Assembly (NCBI RefSeq): GCF_010727945.1 | Contig: NZ_AP022569.1 | Location: forward strand, 1,612,001 to 1,676,000 | Source of the DNA: Mycobacterium cookii | Lineage (GTDB): Bacteria; Actinomycetota; Actinomycetes; Mycobacteriales; Mycobacteriaceae | DNA length: 64,000 nt | Direction: 5' to 3' | Shown here: positions 1 to 9,215 of the stretch, piece after piece | Layout: the number at the start of each line of letters is the position of its first letter | Position numbering within the stretch: position 1 is the stretch's first letter | Program-made: the position numbers and the translations under genes | Notes under the pieces: model-generated | What the model was told of the DNA's origin: nothing | Database searches by the model: none | What the model saw: only the letters and a program-made list of their open reading frames with translations

Positions 1-250
1 ATCGCGGCAGCACAGTGGGGGCCTCCGGCGTGCTTCACCCGTCCACGCGGCGGAAGGCGGAGCCGAAACATCTGCTGTCGCAACGAGATACGTTCGTGAT
101 CGGCAAGAAACAGCCGTCAAATTTCTCGAATTCGGAGCAAATCGCCATCAAATTCAGCTAACAGCAAAACAATTAATTCGCAATAAATCCGCGGAGATAT
201 TCGACGCGGCTAATTGCTTAGATAAATCGCCGGCGACGACGCCGAACGGA
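1..250. other. AT-rich edge region without a confident gene
   Basis: This stretch is clearly richer in A/T than the rest of the window, especially 120-235. A plus-strand frame is open from position 3 to a TAA at 159-161 (52 codons) and could be the 3' end of a gene lying outside the window. Its composition is atypical and I recognise nothing in it. No tRNA, repeat or clear promoter was seen. The convergent mobA gene ends at 251. Confidence 0.3.
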
Positions 251-850
251 TCAGCGCCCGGCAGCCAGCAGCCGGCGCAGCCCGGTCGGCGCTTTGCCGT
301 TGGACGACGGGTGCGGCTCGGAGATCACCACTCGCTGCGTGTCGACGTGGTCGACCAATGCCGGCATGTTCCGCTCGCCGGCGGCGATGAGCTCATCGAT
401 CTTGGCGGCCAACGCCGTTCGGTACACACCGACCAGGTAGCGATTGGTCCCATCCCACGGCAGCACTACGTCGGCGTCGACTTCGATGGCTCGAGCCAAT
501 AGCACGTCGATCAAGTCGGGGGTGAGGAACGGTACGTCGACGACGCTCAGGAATGCCCGCTCGGCACCGGCGGTCGCTGCGGCGTGCAATCCGCGTGCGG
601 TCGCCAGCAGTGGACCCAGGCCCCGAACGTCGTCGCGGACCACCTCGGCCGACAGCTTCGGCAGCGCCTGTCCCGGCGCGGCGACCACGAACACCGGCTG
701 ACACCGCTGACCGATGACGCTGACAACGTTCTCGACCTGCGTTCCAGACCCCGCAATCGGCTTGACAGCCTTGTCACGCCCAGCCCGGAGCGAGGCGCCC
801 CCAGCCAACACCACACCGGCTAACGAGGCCGGCCCAGTTGCCGCAGCCAC
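251..850 (-). CDS. mobA: Molybdenum cofactor guanylyltransferase MobA
   Basis: MobA transfers GMP from GTP to molybdopterin to make the guanine dinucleotide form of the cofactor in the cytoplasm. The 199-residue product has the family nucleotide-binding signature near its N-terminus (LAGG at 15-18 followed by GRDK at 24-27), a downstream [10 protein letters not shown] loop that fits the conserved guanine-contact segment, and a VVDVPFL segment in place of the usual cDMPF metal-binding Asp motif. Length is normal for the family. It lies 1 bp downstream of korB on the same strand, the M. tuberculosis Rv2453c-Rv2454c arrangement, so it is probably co-transcribed with korAB. Orthology is inferred from motif and order. 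Confidence 0.88.
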   Translation of the reverse strand: MAAATGPASLAGVVLAGGASLRAGRDKAVKPIAGSGTQVENVVSVIGQRCQPVFVVAAPGQALPKLSAEVVRDDVRGLGPLLATARGLHAAATAGAERAFLSVVDVPFLTPDLIDVLLARAIEVDADVVLPWDGTNRYLVGVYRTALAAKIDELIAAGERNMPALVDHVDTQRVVISEPHPSSNGKAPTGLRRLLAAGR

Positions 851-851
851 C

Positions 852-1931
852 TCAGTTCACTGTCCAGGTGTCGCGGCCGTGCAACAGGGACTGCAGGGCG
901 CCGCGGTCAGACGGTTTCGACTCGCGTGCGGCGCGGATCTGCGACCGCGCGGCATCGTCGTAAGTGGGCCGATTGACCTGACGGAAGATGCCCATCACGG
1001 TGTGCTCCAGATTTTGCTGGGAGAGCCGCGACAGTGCGTAGGCGTAGGCGGAATCATTGGCGTGCGCGTCGTGCACCACGATCTCGTCGACGCTGACGTC
1101 GGCGGTCTTGGCGACTTCGAGCCCGAAGCCGGAGCGGACGACGCAGTAGTCGTCGTTGGCGCCGAAGACGATCGGCTCGCCGTGGTGGACGTTGATGACC
1201 CGCTCCTCGGCGCCCTCTTTGCGCAGCGCGTCGAACGAGCCGTCGTTGAAGATCGGGCAGTCTTGCAGGATCTCGACCAGCGCGGAGCCGCGGTGCTCGG
1301 CAGCGGCACGCAGCACCTCGGACAGGCCTTTGCGGTCGGAGTCCAGCGCGCGGCCGACAAAGCTCGCCTCGGCCCCGAGCGCCAGCGACACCGGGTTGAA
1401 CGGCTGATCCAGCGAGCCCATCGGCGTCGACTTGGTCACCTTGCCGACCTCGGACGTCGGCGAGTACTGACCCTTTGTCAGGCCGTAGATCCGGTTGTTG
1501 AACAGCAGGATGGTCAGGTTGATGTTGCGGCGCAACGCGTGGATGAGGTGGTTACCGCCGATCGACAACGCGTCCCCGTCACCGGTGACCACCCATACCG
1601 ACAGGTCCTCTCGTGCCAGCGCCAGACCAGTCGCGATCGCAGGCGCCCGACCGTGGATCGAGTGCAGGCCGTAGGTCTCCAGGTAGTACGGGAACCGGCT
1701 CGAGCAGCCGATGCCGCTGACGAACACGATGTTCTCACGACGCAAGCCCAACTCCGGCAAGAAGTTTCGCATCGTATTGAGGATGACGTAGTCGCCGCAC
1801 CCGGGGCACCAGCGGACTTCTTGGTCGGTGGTGAAGTCCTTGGCCTTCTGCGGCGTGTCGGTGGTGGGCACACGGCTGTGCTTGGACAGCACGTCGCTCA
1901 GACCCAAGTCCGCGCCAATCAGGTCAGTCAT
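852..1931 (-). CDS. korB: 2-oxoglutarate:ferredoxin oxidoreductase beta subunit KorB
   Basis: Beta subunit of the CoA-dependent 2-oxoglutarate:ferredoxin oxidoreductase, which oxidatively decarboxylates 2-oxoglutarate to succinyl-CoA and passes electrons to ferredoxin. The 359-residue protein carries the cysteine-bearing [10 protein letters not shown] element near residue 40, which begins the thiamine diphosphate/iron-sulfur region, and the TPP motif starting [10 protein letters not shown] and ending in the [10 protein letters not shown] segment. It starts at the ATG whose A is also the last base of the korA stop codon (TAATG, 1-nt overlap), so translation is coupled to korA. Only alpha and beta subunits are present, the two-subunit type known from aerobic actinobacteria; no ferredoxin-like subunit is encoded nearby. 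Confidence 0.93.
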   Translation of the reverse strand: MTDLIGADLGLSDVLSKHSRVPTTDTPQKAKDFTTDQEVRWCPGCGDYVILNTMRNFLPELGLRRENIVFVSGIGCSSRFPYYLETYGLHSIHGRAPAIATGLALAREDLSVWVVTGDGDALSIGGNHLIHALRRNINLTILLFNNRIYGLTKGQYSPTSEVGKVTKSTPMGSLDQPFNPVSLALGAEASFVGRALDSDRKGLSEVLRAAAEHRGSALVEILQDCPIFNDGSFDALRKEGAEERVINVHHGEPIVFGANDDYCVVRSGFGLEVAKTADVSVDEIVVHDAHANDSAYAYALSRLSQQNLEHTVMGIFRQVNRPTYDDAARSQIRAARESKPSDRGALQSLLHGRDTWTVN

Positions 1932-3895
1932 TACGCTCCCGCTCCCACTGTGGCCGCCGCCAATCTCGCGACCATCGTCTTGTCCTGCTCGATTTCAGCC
2001 AGCGTCCCGCCCAGCGCGGCGCGGATGAGGCGGCCCACCTCGTCGGCCAGGAAGGCAACACCCTGCACCTTGGTGACCGATTGCACGTCGACCAGATACT
2101 TGCCGCGCAGCAACAGCGCCAACTGGCCGAGGTTCATTTCCGGGCACACCACCTGCGGGTAACTTCGCAGCACCTCACCCAGGTTCGGCGGGAACGGCCG
2201 CAGGTGACGCAGATGCGCGTGGGCGACCTTGATGTCGTTGCGCCGTGCCCGCCGGCAGGCTTCGCCGATCGGGCCGTACGAACTGCCCCAGCCGATCAGC
2301 AGCAGCTCGGCATCGCCGGTCGGGTCGTCGACTTCGATGTCGGGAACCGAGATCCCGTCGATCTTGGCTTGCCGCAACCGCACCATGAGGTCGTGGTTGG
2401 CCGGGTCGTAGGAGATGTCGCCGGTGCCGTTCGCGGATTCCAGCCCGCCGATGCGGTGTTCGAGACCGGGAGTGCCGGGAACGGCGAACAACCGAGCCAG
2501 CGTCTCCGGATCGCGAGCATAGGGCTGGAAGGGCTCGTCAGGGCTGGCGAAGGTGTGCTGAATGGGTTGCAGCTCATCGACATTCGGAATCCGCCACGGC
2601 TCCGAGCCGTTGGCGATCGCGCCGTCGGACAGCACGATCACCGGGGTGTGGTACGACACCGCGATACGCACCGCTTCCAGTGCAACGTCGAAGCAGTCCG
2701 ACGGCGATCGCGGTGCGATCACGGCCACCGGCGACTCGCCGTTGCGCCCGTAGAGCGCCTGCAGTAGGTCGGCCTGTTCGGTCTTGGTCGGCAGACCGGT
2801 CGACGGCCCACCCCGCTGCACGTCGATGACGATCAACGGAAGCTCGGTCATCACCGCGAGGCCGAGCGTCTCGGACTTCAGCGACAGGCCGGGTCCTGAT
2901 GTGCTGGTCACGCCGAGCGCTCCACCGTAGGACGCGCCCAATGCGGCACAGATACCGCCGATTTCGTCCTCGGCCTGGAACGTCAGCACATTGAAGTTCT
3001 TGTGCTTGGACAGCTCATGCAAGATGTCCGACGCCGGCGTGATCGGGTAACTGCCCAACACGAGCTGAAGATCGGCCAATTGGCCGGCGGCGACGAGGCC
3101 GTAGGACAGCGCGGTGTTGCCGGAGATCTGCCGGTATTCGCCCGCGGGCAGTTGCGCCGGTGCGATCTCGTAGGTAGTTGCGAAGGCTTCGGTGGTCTCG
3201 CCGTAGTTCCATCCGGCCTTGAGCGCCAACACATTCGCCTCGGCGACGTCCGGCTTGCGGCCGAACTTCTCCCGGATGAACCGCTCGCTGGTTTCGATCG
3301 GCCGGCCGTACATCCACGAGAGCAGGCCCAGGGCGAACATGTTCTTGGCGCGCTGACCGTCCTTCTTCGACGCGCCGATGGCCTCGACCGCGCCGAGCGT
3401 CAGCGTCGTCATCGCGACCGCTTCGACCTTGTAGTCCGACAGCTCCCCGGATTCCAGCGGGTTGGCCTCGTAGCCGACCTTGGCCAGGTTGCGTTTGGTG
3501 AACTCGTCGGAGTTGGCGATTACCAGCCCGCCGATCGGCAGGTCCATGAGATTGGCTTTCAGCGCCGCCGGGTTCATCGCCACCAGCACGTCGGGGCGGT
3601 CACCGGCGGTGAGGATGTCGTAGTCGGCGATTTGAATCTGGAACGACGAGACACCGGGCAACGTGCCCTGCGGCGCACGGATCTCCGCGGGATAGCTCGG
3701 CTGGGTGGCCAGGTCGTTACCGAAAAGCGCTGCCTCAGAAGTGAATCGGTCACCGGTGAGCTGCATACCGTCGCCGGAGTCACCGGCGAAACGGATGACG
3801 ACTTTCTCCAGCTTTTCCCGTTCGGGCAATGCCGAACCGGTTCGATGCGAATCTGAATCAGATTCTGACCTGGCTCCGTTTTCACTCGGACCCAC
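1931..3895 (-). CDS. korA: 2-oxoglutarate:ferredoxin oxidoreductase alpha subunit KorA
   Basis: Alpha subunit paired with KorB. The 654-residue protein combines an N-terminal gamma-like domain (VIRFAGDSGDGMQLTGD near residue 32) with the pyrimidine-binding alpha domain further on (SYPITPASDILHELS and the GGPSTGLPTKTEQADL segment typical of 2-oxoacid:acceptor oxidoreductases). Gamma/alpha fusion is normal in this two-subunit class. The chosen start is a GTG at 3893-3895 preceded by a GGAAGG-type ribosome binding site. In mycobacteria KorAB supports a TCA cycle that lacks or bypasses the NAD-linked 2-oxoglutarate dehydrogenase. It is the first gene of korA-korB-mobA. Confidence 0.93.
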   Translation of the reverse strand: MGPSENGARSESDSDSHRTGSALPEREKLEKVVIRFAGDSGDGMQLTGDRFTSEAALFGNDLATQPSYPAEIRAPQGTLPGVSSFQIQIADYDILTAGDRPDVLVAMNPAALKANLMDLPIGGLVIANSDEFTKRNLAKVGYEANPLESGELSDYKVEAVAMTTLTLGAVEAIGASKKDGQRAKNMFALGLLSWMYGRPIETSERFIREKFGRKPDVAEANVLALKAGWNYGETTEAFATTYEIAPAQLPAGEYRQISGNTALSYGLVAAGQLADLQLVLGSYPITPASDILHELSKHKNFNVLTFQAEDEIGGICAALGASYGGALGVTSTSGPGLSLKSETLGLAVMTELPLIVIDVQRGGPSTGLPTKTEQADLLQALYGRNGESPVAVIAPRSPSDCFDVALEAVRIAVSYHTPVIVLSDGAIANGSEPWRIPNVDELQPIQHTFASPDEPFQPYARDPETLARLFAVPGTPGLEHRIGGLESANGTGDISYDPANHDLMVRLRQAKIDGISVPDIEVDDPTGDAELLLIGWGSSYGPIGEACRRARRNDIKVAHAHLRHLRPFPPNLGEVLRSYPQVVCPEMNLGQLALLLRGKYLVDVQSVTKVQGVAFLADEVGRLIRAALGGTLAEIEQDKTMVARLAAATVGAGA

Positions 3896-4178
3896 GTCGC
3901 CGCCTTCCGTCGCTGTTCACCGCACGGGCATGTGGTCGATACCGGTACGTCTCGCCCCGAGTGCACCCTCGGTCGGTTTTTATGTCACTGGCAGTACCGA
4001 TTATTGCACTTCTCTTAAAGAAGGAATGACGCAGGTGCACGTCACCACGCTACCGCGACCCAACCAAAGCGCGAGGTCAGACACACGACATTGACCGGTA
4101 CGAACTCGAAGTGTGGCGTTCGTCACTTTCGGTGGCGATGAACTCTAAGAATCGAAAGCTACGCGTGGGTAACATTTG
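3896..4178. other. Intergenic region upstream of korA
   Basis: This 283-bp gap separates the korA start from the 3' end of the MFS gene and should hold the korAB-mobA promoter on the minus strand. It is locally AT-rich around 3990-4030. A plus-strand mini-ORF of 22 codons at 4026 follows an AAGAAGGA sequence but matches nothing I know. No tRNA, repeat or convincing terminator is visible. Confidence 0.3.
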
Positions 4179-5426
4179 CTAGCGGTCCGTCTCCCCCGTT
4201 CGGGGGAGGGCCGGGGTAGCTGATTTCGGGCCGGTTTCCGGCATCGCGACCCAGTACAGCGCCAAGCCGATCGCGGCGATCACGCCAAGCGACATGAAGG
4301 CCGTGTCGTAGCCGGCGGCCACCACAATTGCGCCGGCGATGATGTTCGACAGGGCCGCGCCGACGCCCCACATCGCGGTGAGAGCTCCGAGGCTGACATT
4401 GAAGCGCCCGGTGCCGTGCGTCAGGTCTTGGACGACGAGCGGGAACAGTGCGCCGAAGATGCCGGCGCCGACGCCGTCGAGAACCTGGACGCCGACGAGC
4501 CAGTACGGGACATCGGACAACGTGTAGAGGAAGCCGCGAACCGTGAGGAAGGCGAAGGCGACGAGGAAGATCGGCTTGCGGCCCCAGCGGTCGGCCTTCG
4601 CTCCGGCCACGTAGGCCATCGGCACCATCACGATTTGCGCGGCGACGATGCACGACGCCATCAATGCGGTGCCGACGTCTTTGTTCTGCAGCGCCAGGAC
4701 CTGCCCGACCAGCGGAAGCATCGCCGCGTTGGCGAGATGGAAGGCGGTCATCGCCGCAGCGAAGATCAGCAATCTGCGGTCGTGCAACAACACCGCGAAC
4801 CCGGACGGCGGCGGGTGAGCCTCGCCGGGCTTGTGGTCCATTCCGCGGGCCACGTCGTGGTCGATCGCGTCACCGGGGATCCGCAACGCCGCCACCACGC
4901 TCAGCGCCGCCATCGCGGCCAGCACCCAGAACACCACCGCCGGGCCGAACCAGTACGCCAACCCGCCCGTGATCGCGCCGGCGGTCGCGTTGCCCGCGTG
5001 GTTGAAGGACTCGTTGCGCCCGATCCGCCGGGAGAAAGCTCGGCTGCCGACAACGCCCAGCGTGATCGCGGCCAGTGCCGGCGCGAAGACCGACGCGGCG
5101 GTACCGGTCAGCACCTGCAGGAGTGAGATCGCGAGAAAGTGCGGAAACAGCGGCATGGCCAGCGTGCCGACCGTGACCGTGATCGCCCCGGCGACGATCA
5201 GCGCTCGCTTAGCTGAGGTCCGGTCCACCATCGCGCCGACCGGTGTTTGCGCGACGATCGCGGCGATACCGCCGATGCCCATCACGAACCCGATCGAGGC
5301 CTGATCCCAGTGATGCGTCAGCAGGAGATAGACCGACAGGTAGGGGCCGAGACCGTCACGCACGTCGGCCAGAAAAAAGTTCAGCGAATCCAGCGCGCGA
5401 GAGATCCGGCCGGCGGTGGAACTCAA
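4179..5426 (-). CDS. MFS transporter (Rv2456c-like)
   Basis: A 415-residue integral membrane protein of the major facilitator superfamily. About twelve hydrophobic segments can be traced, with an MFS-type loop after TM2 (VGAMVDRTSAKRAL) and the repeat of that motif at mid-protein (AGAKADRWGRKPIF), typical of 12-TM proton-coupled exporters. Position next to korA matches M. tuberculosis Rv2456c, a predicted transporter of unknown substrate. The start appears to be TTG at 5424-5426, because the hydrophobic N-terminus requires this frame and no better ATG/GTG is near. It precedes korA by 283 bp and follows clpX after 38 bp on the same strand, so read-through from clpX is possible. Confidence 0.8.
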   Translation of the reverse strand: MSSTAGRISRALDSLNFFLADVRDGLGPYLSVYLLLTHHWDQASIGFVMGIGGIAAIVAQTPVGAMVDRTSAKRALIVAGAITVTVGTLAMPLFPHFLAISLLQVLTGTAASVFAPALAAITLGVVGSRAFSRRIGRNESFNHAGNATAGAITGGLAYWFGPAVVFWVLAAMAALSVVAALRIPGDAIDHDVARGMDHKPGEAHPPPSGFAVLLHDRRLLIFAAAMTAFHLANAAMLPLVGQVLALQNKDVGTALMASCIVAAQIVMVPMAYVAGAKADRWGRKPIFLVAFAFLTVRGFLYTLSDVPYWLVGVQVLDGVGAGIFGALFPLVVQDLTHGTGRFNVSLGALTAMWGVGAALSNIIAGAIVVAAGYDTAFMSLGVIAAIGLALYWVAMPETGPKSATPALPRTGETDR

Positions 5427-5464
5427 CGATCAGCTACCGGGCGGGAGCGCCGACCCGACAGGCG

Positions 5465-6748
5465 TTAAGCGCTCTTGTCGCGGCGCTCGGCGCGCGACGG
5501 CTTGCGGGGCACGATCGTCGGCAACACATTGTCCTCGACCGTCTCCTTGGTCACCACGACCTTGGCGACGTCGTCGCGGCTGGGGATGTCGTACATCACC
5601 GGCAGCAGGACTTCTTCCATGATCGCGCGCAGGCCGCGAGCTCCGGTGCCCCGGTGGATCGCCTGGTCGGCGATGGCTTCCAGCGCATCCTGGCTGAACT
5701 CGAGCTCGACGTTGTCCATCTCGAACAGCCGGGTGTACTGCTTGACCAGCGCATTCTTCGGTTCGGAAAGGATCTTTACCAGCGACTCCATGTCCAGGTT
5801 CGTCACCGAGGCAACGACCGGCAACCGGCCGATGAATTCGGGGATCAGCCCGTATTTGATCAAGTCTTCCGGCATGACGTCGGCGAAGTGGTCGGCCGTG
5901 TCGATCTCGGCCTTGGAACGGACCTCGGCACCGAAGCCCAGGCCGCGCTTGCCGACCCGGTCGGAGACGATCTTCTCCAGGCCGGCGAAGGCGCCCGCCA
6001 CGATGAACAACACATTGGTCGTGTCGATCTGGATGAACTCCTGGTGCGGGTGCTTGCGACCACCCTGCGGCGGCACCGATGCCTGAGTGCCTTCCAGGAT
6101 CTTCAGCAGCGCCTGCTGCACGCCCTCCCCCGACACGTCGCGGGTGATGGACGGGTTCTCGCTCTTGCGGGCGATCTTGTCGACCTCGTCGATGTAGATG
6201 ATGCCCGTCTCGGCACGCTTGACGTCGTAGTCGGCGGCTTGGATCAGCTTGAGGAGAATGTTCTCGACATCCTCGCCGACGTAGCCGGCCTCGGTCAGCG
6301 CGGTGGCATCAGCGATCGCGAACGGCACGTTGAGCATCTTGGCCAGGGTCTGCGCCAGGTAGGTCTTTCCGCAGCCGGTGGGGCCGAGCATCAAGATGTT
6401 CGACTTGGTCAACTCGACCGATTCACTCGACCGGGAGTCGCGGCCCTTCTCGCCGGCCTGAATTCGCTTGTAGTGGTTGTAAACCGCGACGGCGAGCGTC
6501 CGCTTGGCGGTGTCCTGCCCGATGACGTAGCCCTCCAGGAATTCCCGGATTTCGGCGGGCTTGGGCAGCTCGTCCAGTTTCACATCGTCGGCGTCGGCGA
6601 GTTCCTCTTCGATGATCTCGTTGCACAGATCAATGCATTCATCGCAGATGTAAACGCCTGGCCCCGCGATGAGCTTCTTGACCTGCTTTTGACTCTTTCC
6701 GCAGAACGAGCACTTCAGCAGGTCGCCGCCGTCTCCGATGCGCGCCAT
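5465..6748 (-). CDS. clpX: ATP-dependent Clp protease ATP-binding subunit ClpX
   Basis: AAA+ unfoldase that feeds substrates into the ClpP1P2 peptidase. In order: an N-terminal C4 zinc-binding domain (Cys13, Cys16, Cys35, Cys38), the AAA+ module with Walker A GPTGCGKT at 122-129, the GYVGEDVE pore loop, Walker B with [10 protein letters not shown], and the RKH loop (GGRKHP) that contacts substrate. The C-terminal small domain ends the 427-residue protein, the usual size. Start ATG at 6746-6748. It is divergent from mmuM across a 224-bp promoter region and is transcribed separately from clpP1P2, as in other mycobacteria. Confidence 0.97.
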   Translation of the reverse strand: MARIGDGGDLLKCSFCGKSQKQVKKLIAGPGVYICDECIDLCNEIIEEELADADDVKLDELPKPAEIREFLEGYVIGQDTAKRTLAVAVYNHYKRIQAGEKGRDSRSSESVELTKSNILMLGPTGCGKTYLAQTLAKMLNVPFAIADATALTEAGYVGEDVENILLKLIQAADYDVKRAETGIIYIDEVDKIARKSENPSITRDVSGEGVQQALLKILEGTQASVPPQGGRKHPHQEFIQIDTTNVLFIVAGAFAGLEKIVSDRVGKRGLGFGAEVRSKAEIDTADHFADVMPEDLIKYGLIPEFIGRLPVVASVTNLDMESLVKILSEPKNALVKQYTRLFEMDNVELEFSQDALEAIADQAIHRGTGARGLRAIMEEVLLPVMYDIPSRDDVAKVVVTKETVEDNVLPTIVPRKPSRAERRDKSA

Positions 6749-6972
6749 GGTGCTGGGGGCCTACTTCCTGTTCACCGTTGGATCGTGCTAAGTCGCGTGT
6801 ATTTACCGACGCTACCCGCTTGCCATAAGGCGATGCGACCGATAGAGGCGAATCGCGTCGGTGATATTCGTGTTGTGCGCCTGAACATATCGCCTCAGGC
6901 GTCCCCATGGTCACCTGTACGCGCCACTGTGTCTCTGGCGTGTCGCGCACGTTATGTGACTGAGAGGCAGGC
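6749..6972. other. Divergent promoter region of clpX and mmuM
   Basis: A 224-bp non-coding gap between two divergent genes. It must contain both promoters. I see no unambiguous operator or RNA structure. A GAGAGG sequence about 4 nt before the mmuM GTG is the likely ribosome binding site on the plus strand. Confidence 0.4.
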
Positions 6973-7878
6973 GTGTCCGACGGTCCTACATTGAAGCCTG
7001 TGGATTTCGTAGTGCCCGAGGATACCGTGTTGATCGCTGATGGCGGTGTGGCGACGGAACTCGAGGCGCGCGGCCACGATCTGTCCGATGCGCTGTGGTC
7101 GGCGCGGCTGCTGCTCGACGCGCCGCAGGAGATCACCGCGGTGCACGCGGCGTTCTTTCGCGCCGGGGCGGCGATCGCGACCACAGCCAGCTATCAGGCG
7201 TCCTTCGACGCCTTCGCCGCCCGCGGGATCGGTCGCACCGAGACAGCCGGTTTGCTGCGCCGCAGCGTCGAGCTGGCCGCCGACGCGCGAGCACAGGCGG
7301 GCCGTGGGTGGATCGCGGCGTCGGTGGGTCCGTACGGCGCCGCACTGGCCGACGGGTCGGAGTACCGCGGGCGTTACGGGCTCAGCGTCGCGCAGCTGGA
7401 GGCCTGGCACCGGCCTCGCCTCGAGGTGCTGGCCGACGCCGGCGCCGACGTGCTGGCGTGCGAGACCATTCCCGACGTCGACGAAGCGCAGGCGCTGATG
7501 AACCTCGTGCGATCGCTCGGTGTGCCCGCGTGGCTCAGCTACACCGTCGACGGCGCATGCACCCGCGCCGGCCAACCGCTGGCCGACGCGTACGCCGTGG
7601 CCGACGGTGTGCCGGAAATCGTTGCGGTGGGGGTCAATTGCTGCGCACCGGCCGACGTCTTGCCTGCGATCGGACCGGCGTCGGCCACCGGCAAGCCGGT
7701 GATCGTCTACCCCAACAGCGGCGAGCGCTGGGACCCCGCACGACGCGCATGGGTTGGCCCAGCGAGCTTTTCGCAACAGTTGGCGGCGCAGTGGGTCTCA
7801 GCGGGTGCGCGGGTGGTCGGCGGGTGCTGCCGGGTCCGGCCAGCCGACATCGCCCAGTTGGCGGCCGCGCTGACCTAG
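6973..7878 (+). CDS. mmuM: Homocysteine S-methyltransferase MmuM
   Basis: Transfers a methyl group from S-methylmethionine (or SAM) to homocysteine, making methionine. The 301-residue protein shows the Hcy-binding barrel signature: GGVATELEARG near residue 23, the ETIPDVDEAQAL segment, and the zinc-binding cysteines in VGVNCCAP and the C-terminal GGCCRV. All three Cys zinc ligands of the family are present, so it should be active. Start is GTG at 6973 with an AGAGG ribosome binding site. It converges on clpP2, with only 4 bp between the two stop codons, and corresponds to Rv2458. Confidence 0.9.
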   Translation: MSDGPTLKPVDFVVPEDTVLIADGGVATELEARGHDLSDALWSARLLLDAPQEITAVHAAFFRAGAAIATTASYQASFDAFAARGIGRTETAGLLRRSVELAADARAQAGRGWIAASVGPYGAALADGSEYRGRYGLSVAQLEAWHRPRLEVLADAGADVLACETIPDVDEAQALMNLVRSLGVPAWLSYTVDGACTRAGQPLADAYAVADGVPEIVAVGVNCCAPADVLPAIGPASATGKPVIVYPNSGERWDPARRAWVGPASFSQQLAAQWVSAGARVVGGCCRVRPADIAQLAAALT

Positions 7879-7882
7879 CCGC

Positions 7883-8518
7883 TTACGCGTTCGACGCGGA
7901 GAGTTTCCGGTACTCCAGCACGGTGTCGATGATCCCGTAGTCCTTCGCCTCTGCGGCGGTCAGGATCTTGTCCCGGTCAGTGTCCTTGCGAACCGTCGCG
8001 GCATCCCTGCCGGTGTGGTGGGCCAGCGTGGTCTCCATCAGTGTGCGCATCCGCTCGATCTCGGCGGCCTGGATCTCCAGGTCGGAGAACTGCCCCTGGA
8101 TGACGCCGGACAGCGACGGCTGGTGGATCAAAATCCGCGCATTGGGCAGCGCCATCCGCTTGCCCGGTGTTCCGGCGGCCAGCAGCACCGCCGCGGCCGA
8201 GGCGGCCTGGCCCAGACACACCGTCTGGATGTCGGCACGCACGTATTGCATGGTGTCGTAGATCGCCATCAGCGAGGTGAAGCCACCACCGGGCGAGTTG
8301 ATGTACATGGTGATGTCGCGGTCGGGGTCCAACGACTCAAGCACCAGCAACTGGGCCATGATGTCGTTCGCCGACGCGTCGTCGACCTGCACGCCGAGGA
8401 AGATGATGCGTTCCTCGAACAGCTTGTTGTACGGGTTCGACTCTTTGACACCCCAGCTGGAGTGCTCGACGAACGACGGCAGGATGTAGCGCGCCTGCGG
8501 CTGAATGTCGGGGTTCAT
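7883..8518 (-). CDS. clpP2: ATP-dependent Clp protease proteolytic subunit ClpP2
   Basis: One of the two ClpP subunits that assemble into the mixed ClpP1P2 tetradecamer essential in mycobacteria. With the start at the ATG overlapping the clpP1 stop (ATGA, 4-nt overlap at 8515-8518) the protein is 211 residues. The catalytic triad is Ser107 (in GQAASAAA), His132 (IHQPS) and Asp183 (DTDRD), each three below the M. tuberculosis numbering. A longer open frame exists upstream but lies inside clpP1 and has no ClpP character. Translational coupling to clpP1 should keep the two subunits in balance. Confidence 0.96.
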   Translation of the reverse strand: MNPDIQPQARYILPSFVEHSSWGVKESNPYNKLFEERIIFLGVQVDDASANDIMAQLLVLESLDPDRDITMYINSPGGGFTSLMAIYDTMQYVRADIQTVCLGQAASAAAVLLAAGTPGKRMALPNARILIHQPSLSGVIQGQFSDLEIQAAEIERMRTLMETTLAHHTGRDAATVRKDTDRDKILTAAEAKDYGIIDTVLEYRKLSASNA

Positions 8519-9120
8519 GACGGGGTGACTCCGTTGGTCTCGGCGCGGGTGATGATGTGGTCGACGAAGCCGTATTCCAGGGCTTCGGGTGCGGTGAACC
8601 AGCGGTCGCGGTCGGAATCCGCCACGATCCGCTCGATCGGCTGACCGGTGAATTCGGCGTTGAGCCGGAACATCTCTTGCTTGATGACGGCGAACTGCTC
8701 GGCCTGGATGGCGATGTCGGCGGCGCTTCCGGTCACTCCACCGAGCGGCTGGTGCATCAGGACGCGGCAATGCGGCAACGCGTAACGCTTACCTTTGGTG
8801 CCGGCGGCCAACAGGAACTGGCCCATCGACGCGGCCATCCCCATCCCGTAGGTGGCGATGTCGCACGGCGCCAGCACCATCGTGTCGTAGATCGCCATGC
8901 CGGCACTGATCGAGCCGCCCGGCGAGTTGATGTACAGCGCGATGTCTTTGGTGGCGTCTTCGGCCGCGAGCAGCAAGATCTGCGCGCACAACCGGTTGGC
9001 GATGTCGTCGTCGACCTGCGACCCCAGGAAAATGATGCGCTCGGAGAGCAAGCGCTCATACACCGAGTCGACAAGGTTCAGACCCTGCGCGCTTGCGCGC
9101 ATTTCAGTCCCACGGCTCAC
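8515..9120 (-). CDS. clpP1: ATP-dependent Clp protease proteolytic subunit ClpP1
   Basis: First gene of the clpP1-clpP2 operon. The 201-residue serine peptidase has Ser98 (AASMGQ), His123 (LMHQPLG) and Asp172 (DSDRDR), the same numbering as the M. tuberculosis enzyme, which supports the GTG start at 9118-9120. ClpP1 is active only with ClpP2 and an activator or unfoldase (ClpX, ClpC1). The residue after the catalytic Ser-Met-Gly is Gln where the M. tuberculosis protein, as I recall it, has Glu. A candidate ClgR operator lies about 85-95 bp upstream, between this gene and tig. Confidence 0.97.
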   Translation of the reverse strand: MSRGTEMRASAQGLNLVDSVYERLLSERIIFLGSQVDDDIANRLCAQILLLAAEDATKDIALYINSPGGSISAGMAIYDTMVLAPCDIATYGMGMAASMGQFLLAAGTKGKRYALPHCRVLMHQPLGGVTGSAADIAIQAEQFAVIKQEMFRLNAEFTGQPIERIVADSDRDRWFTAPEALEYGFVDHIITRAETNGVTPS

Positions 9121-9204
9121 AGTGGGTTACCTGCTTTCTCGAGTTCCGTAATAACCGACACTAACCAACGGGGGCCGTCACGCACTCCCCGAAACTCCCG
9201 CGTT

Positions 9205-9215
9205 CGCTCTCAGCG
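9205..9215 (-). promoter_or_regulatory. Candidate ClgR operator upstream of clpP1P2
   Basis: Read on the minus strand the sequence is CGCTGAGAGCG, which fits the actinobacterial ClgR consensus CGCYNANRGCG at every specified position. It sits directly after the tig stop codon and 85 bp upstream of the clpP1 start, where an activator site for the clpP1P2 promoter is expected. ClgR control of clpP1P2 is established in M. tuberculosis and Corynebacterium; that this copy is used is inference. Confidence 0.5.

Noticed and set aside
714..2162. 482-codon plus-strand frame across mobA/korB
   Set aside because: It is antisense to korB and to parts of mobA and korA, has Arg/Val/Asp-rich shadow composition, and matches no family. 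Long antisense frames are common at this GC content.
4026..4094. 22-codon mini-ORF after AAGAAGGA, possible leader peptide
   Set aside because: It is on the plus strand, opposite to the neighbouring genes, has no attenuator hairpin, and no plus-strand gene follows.
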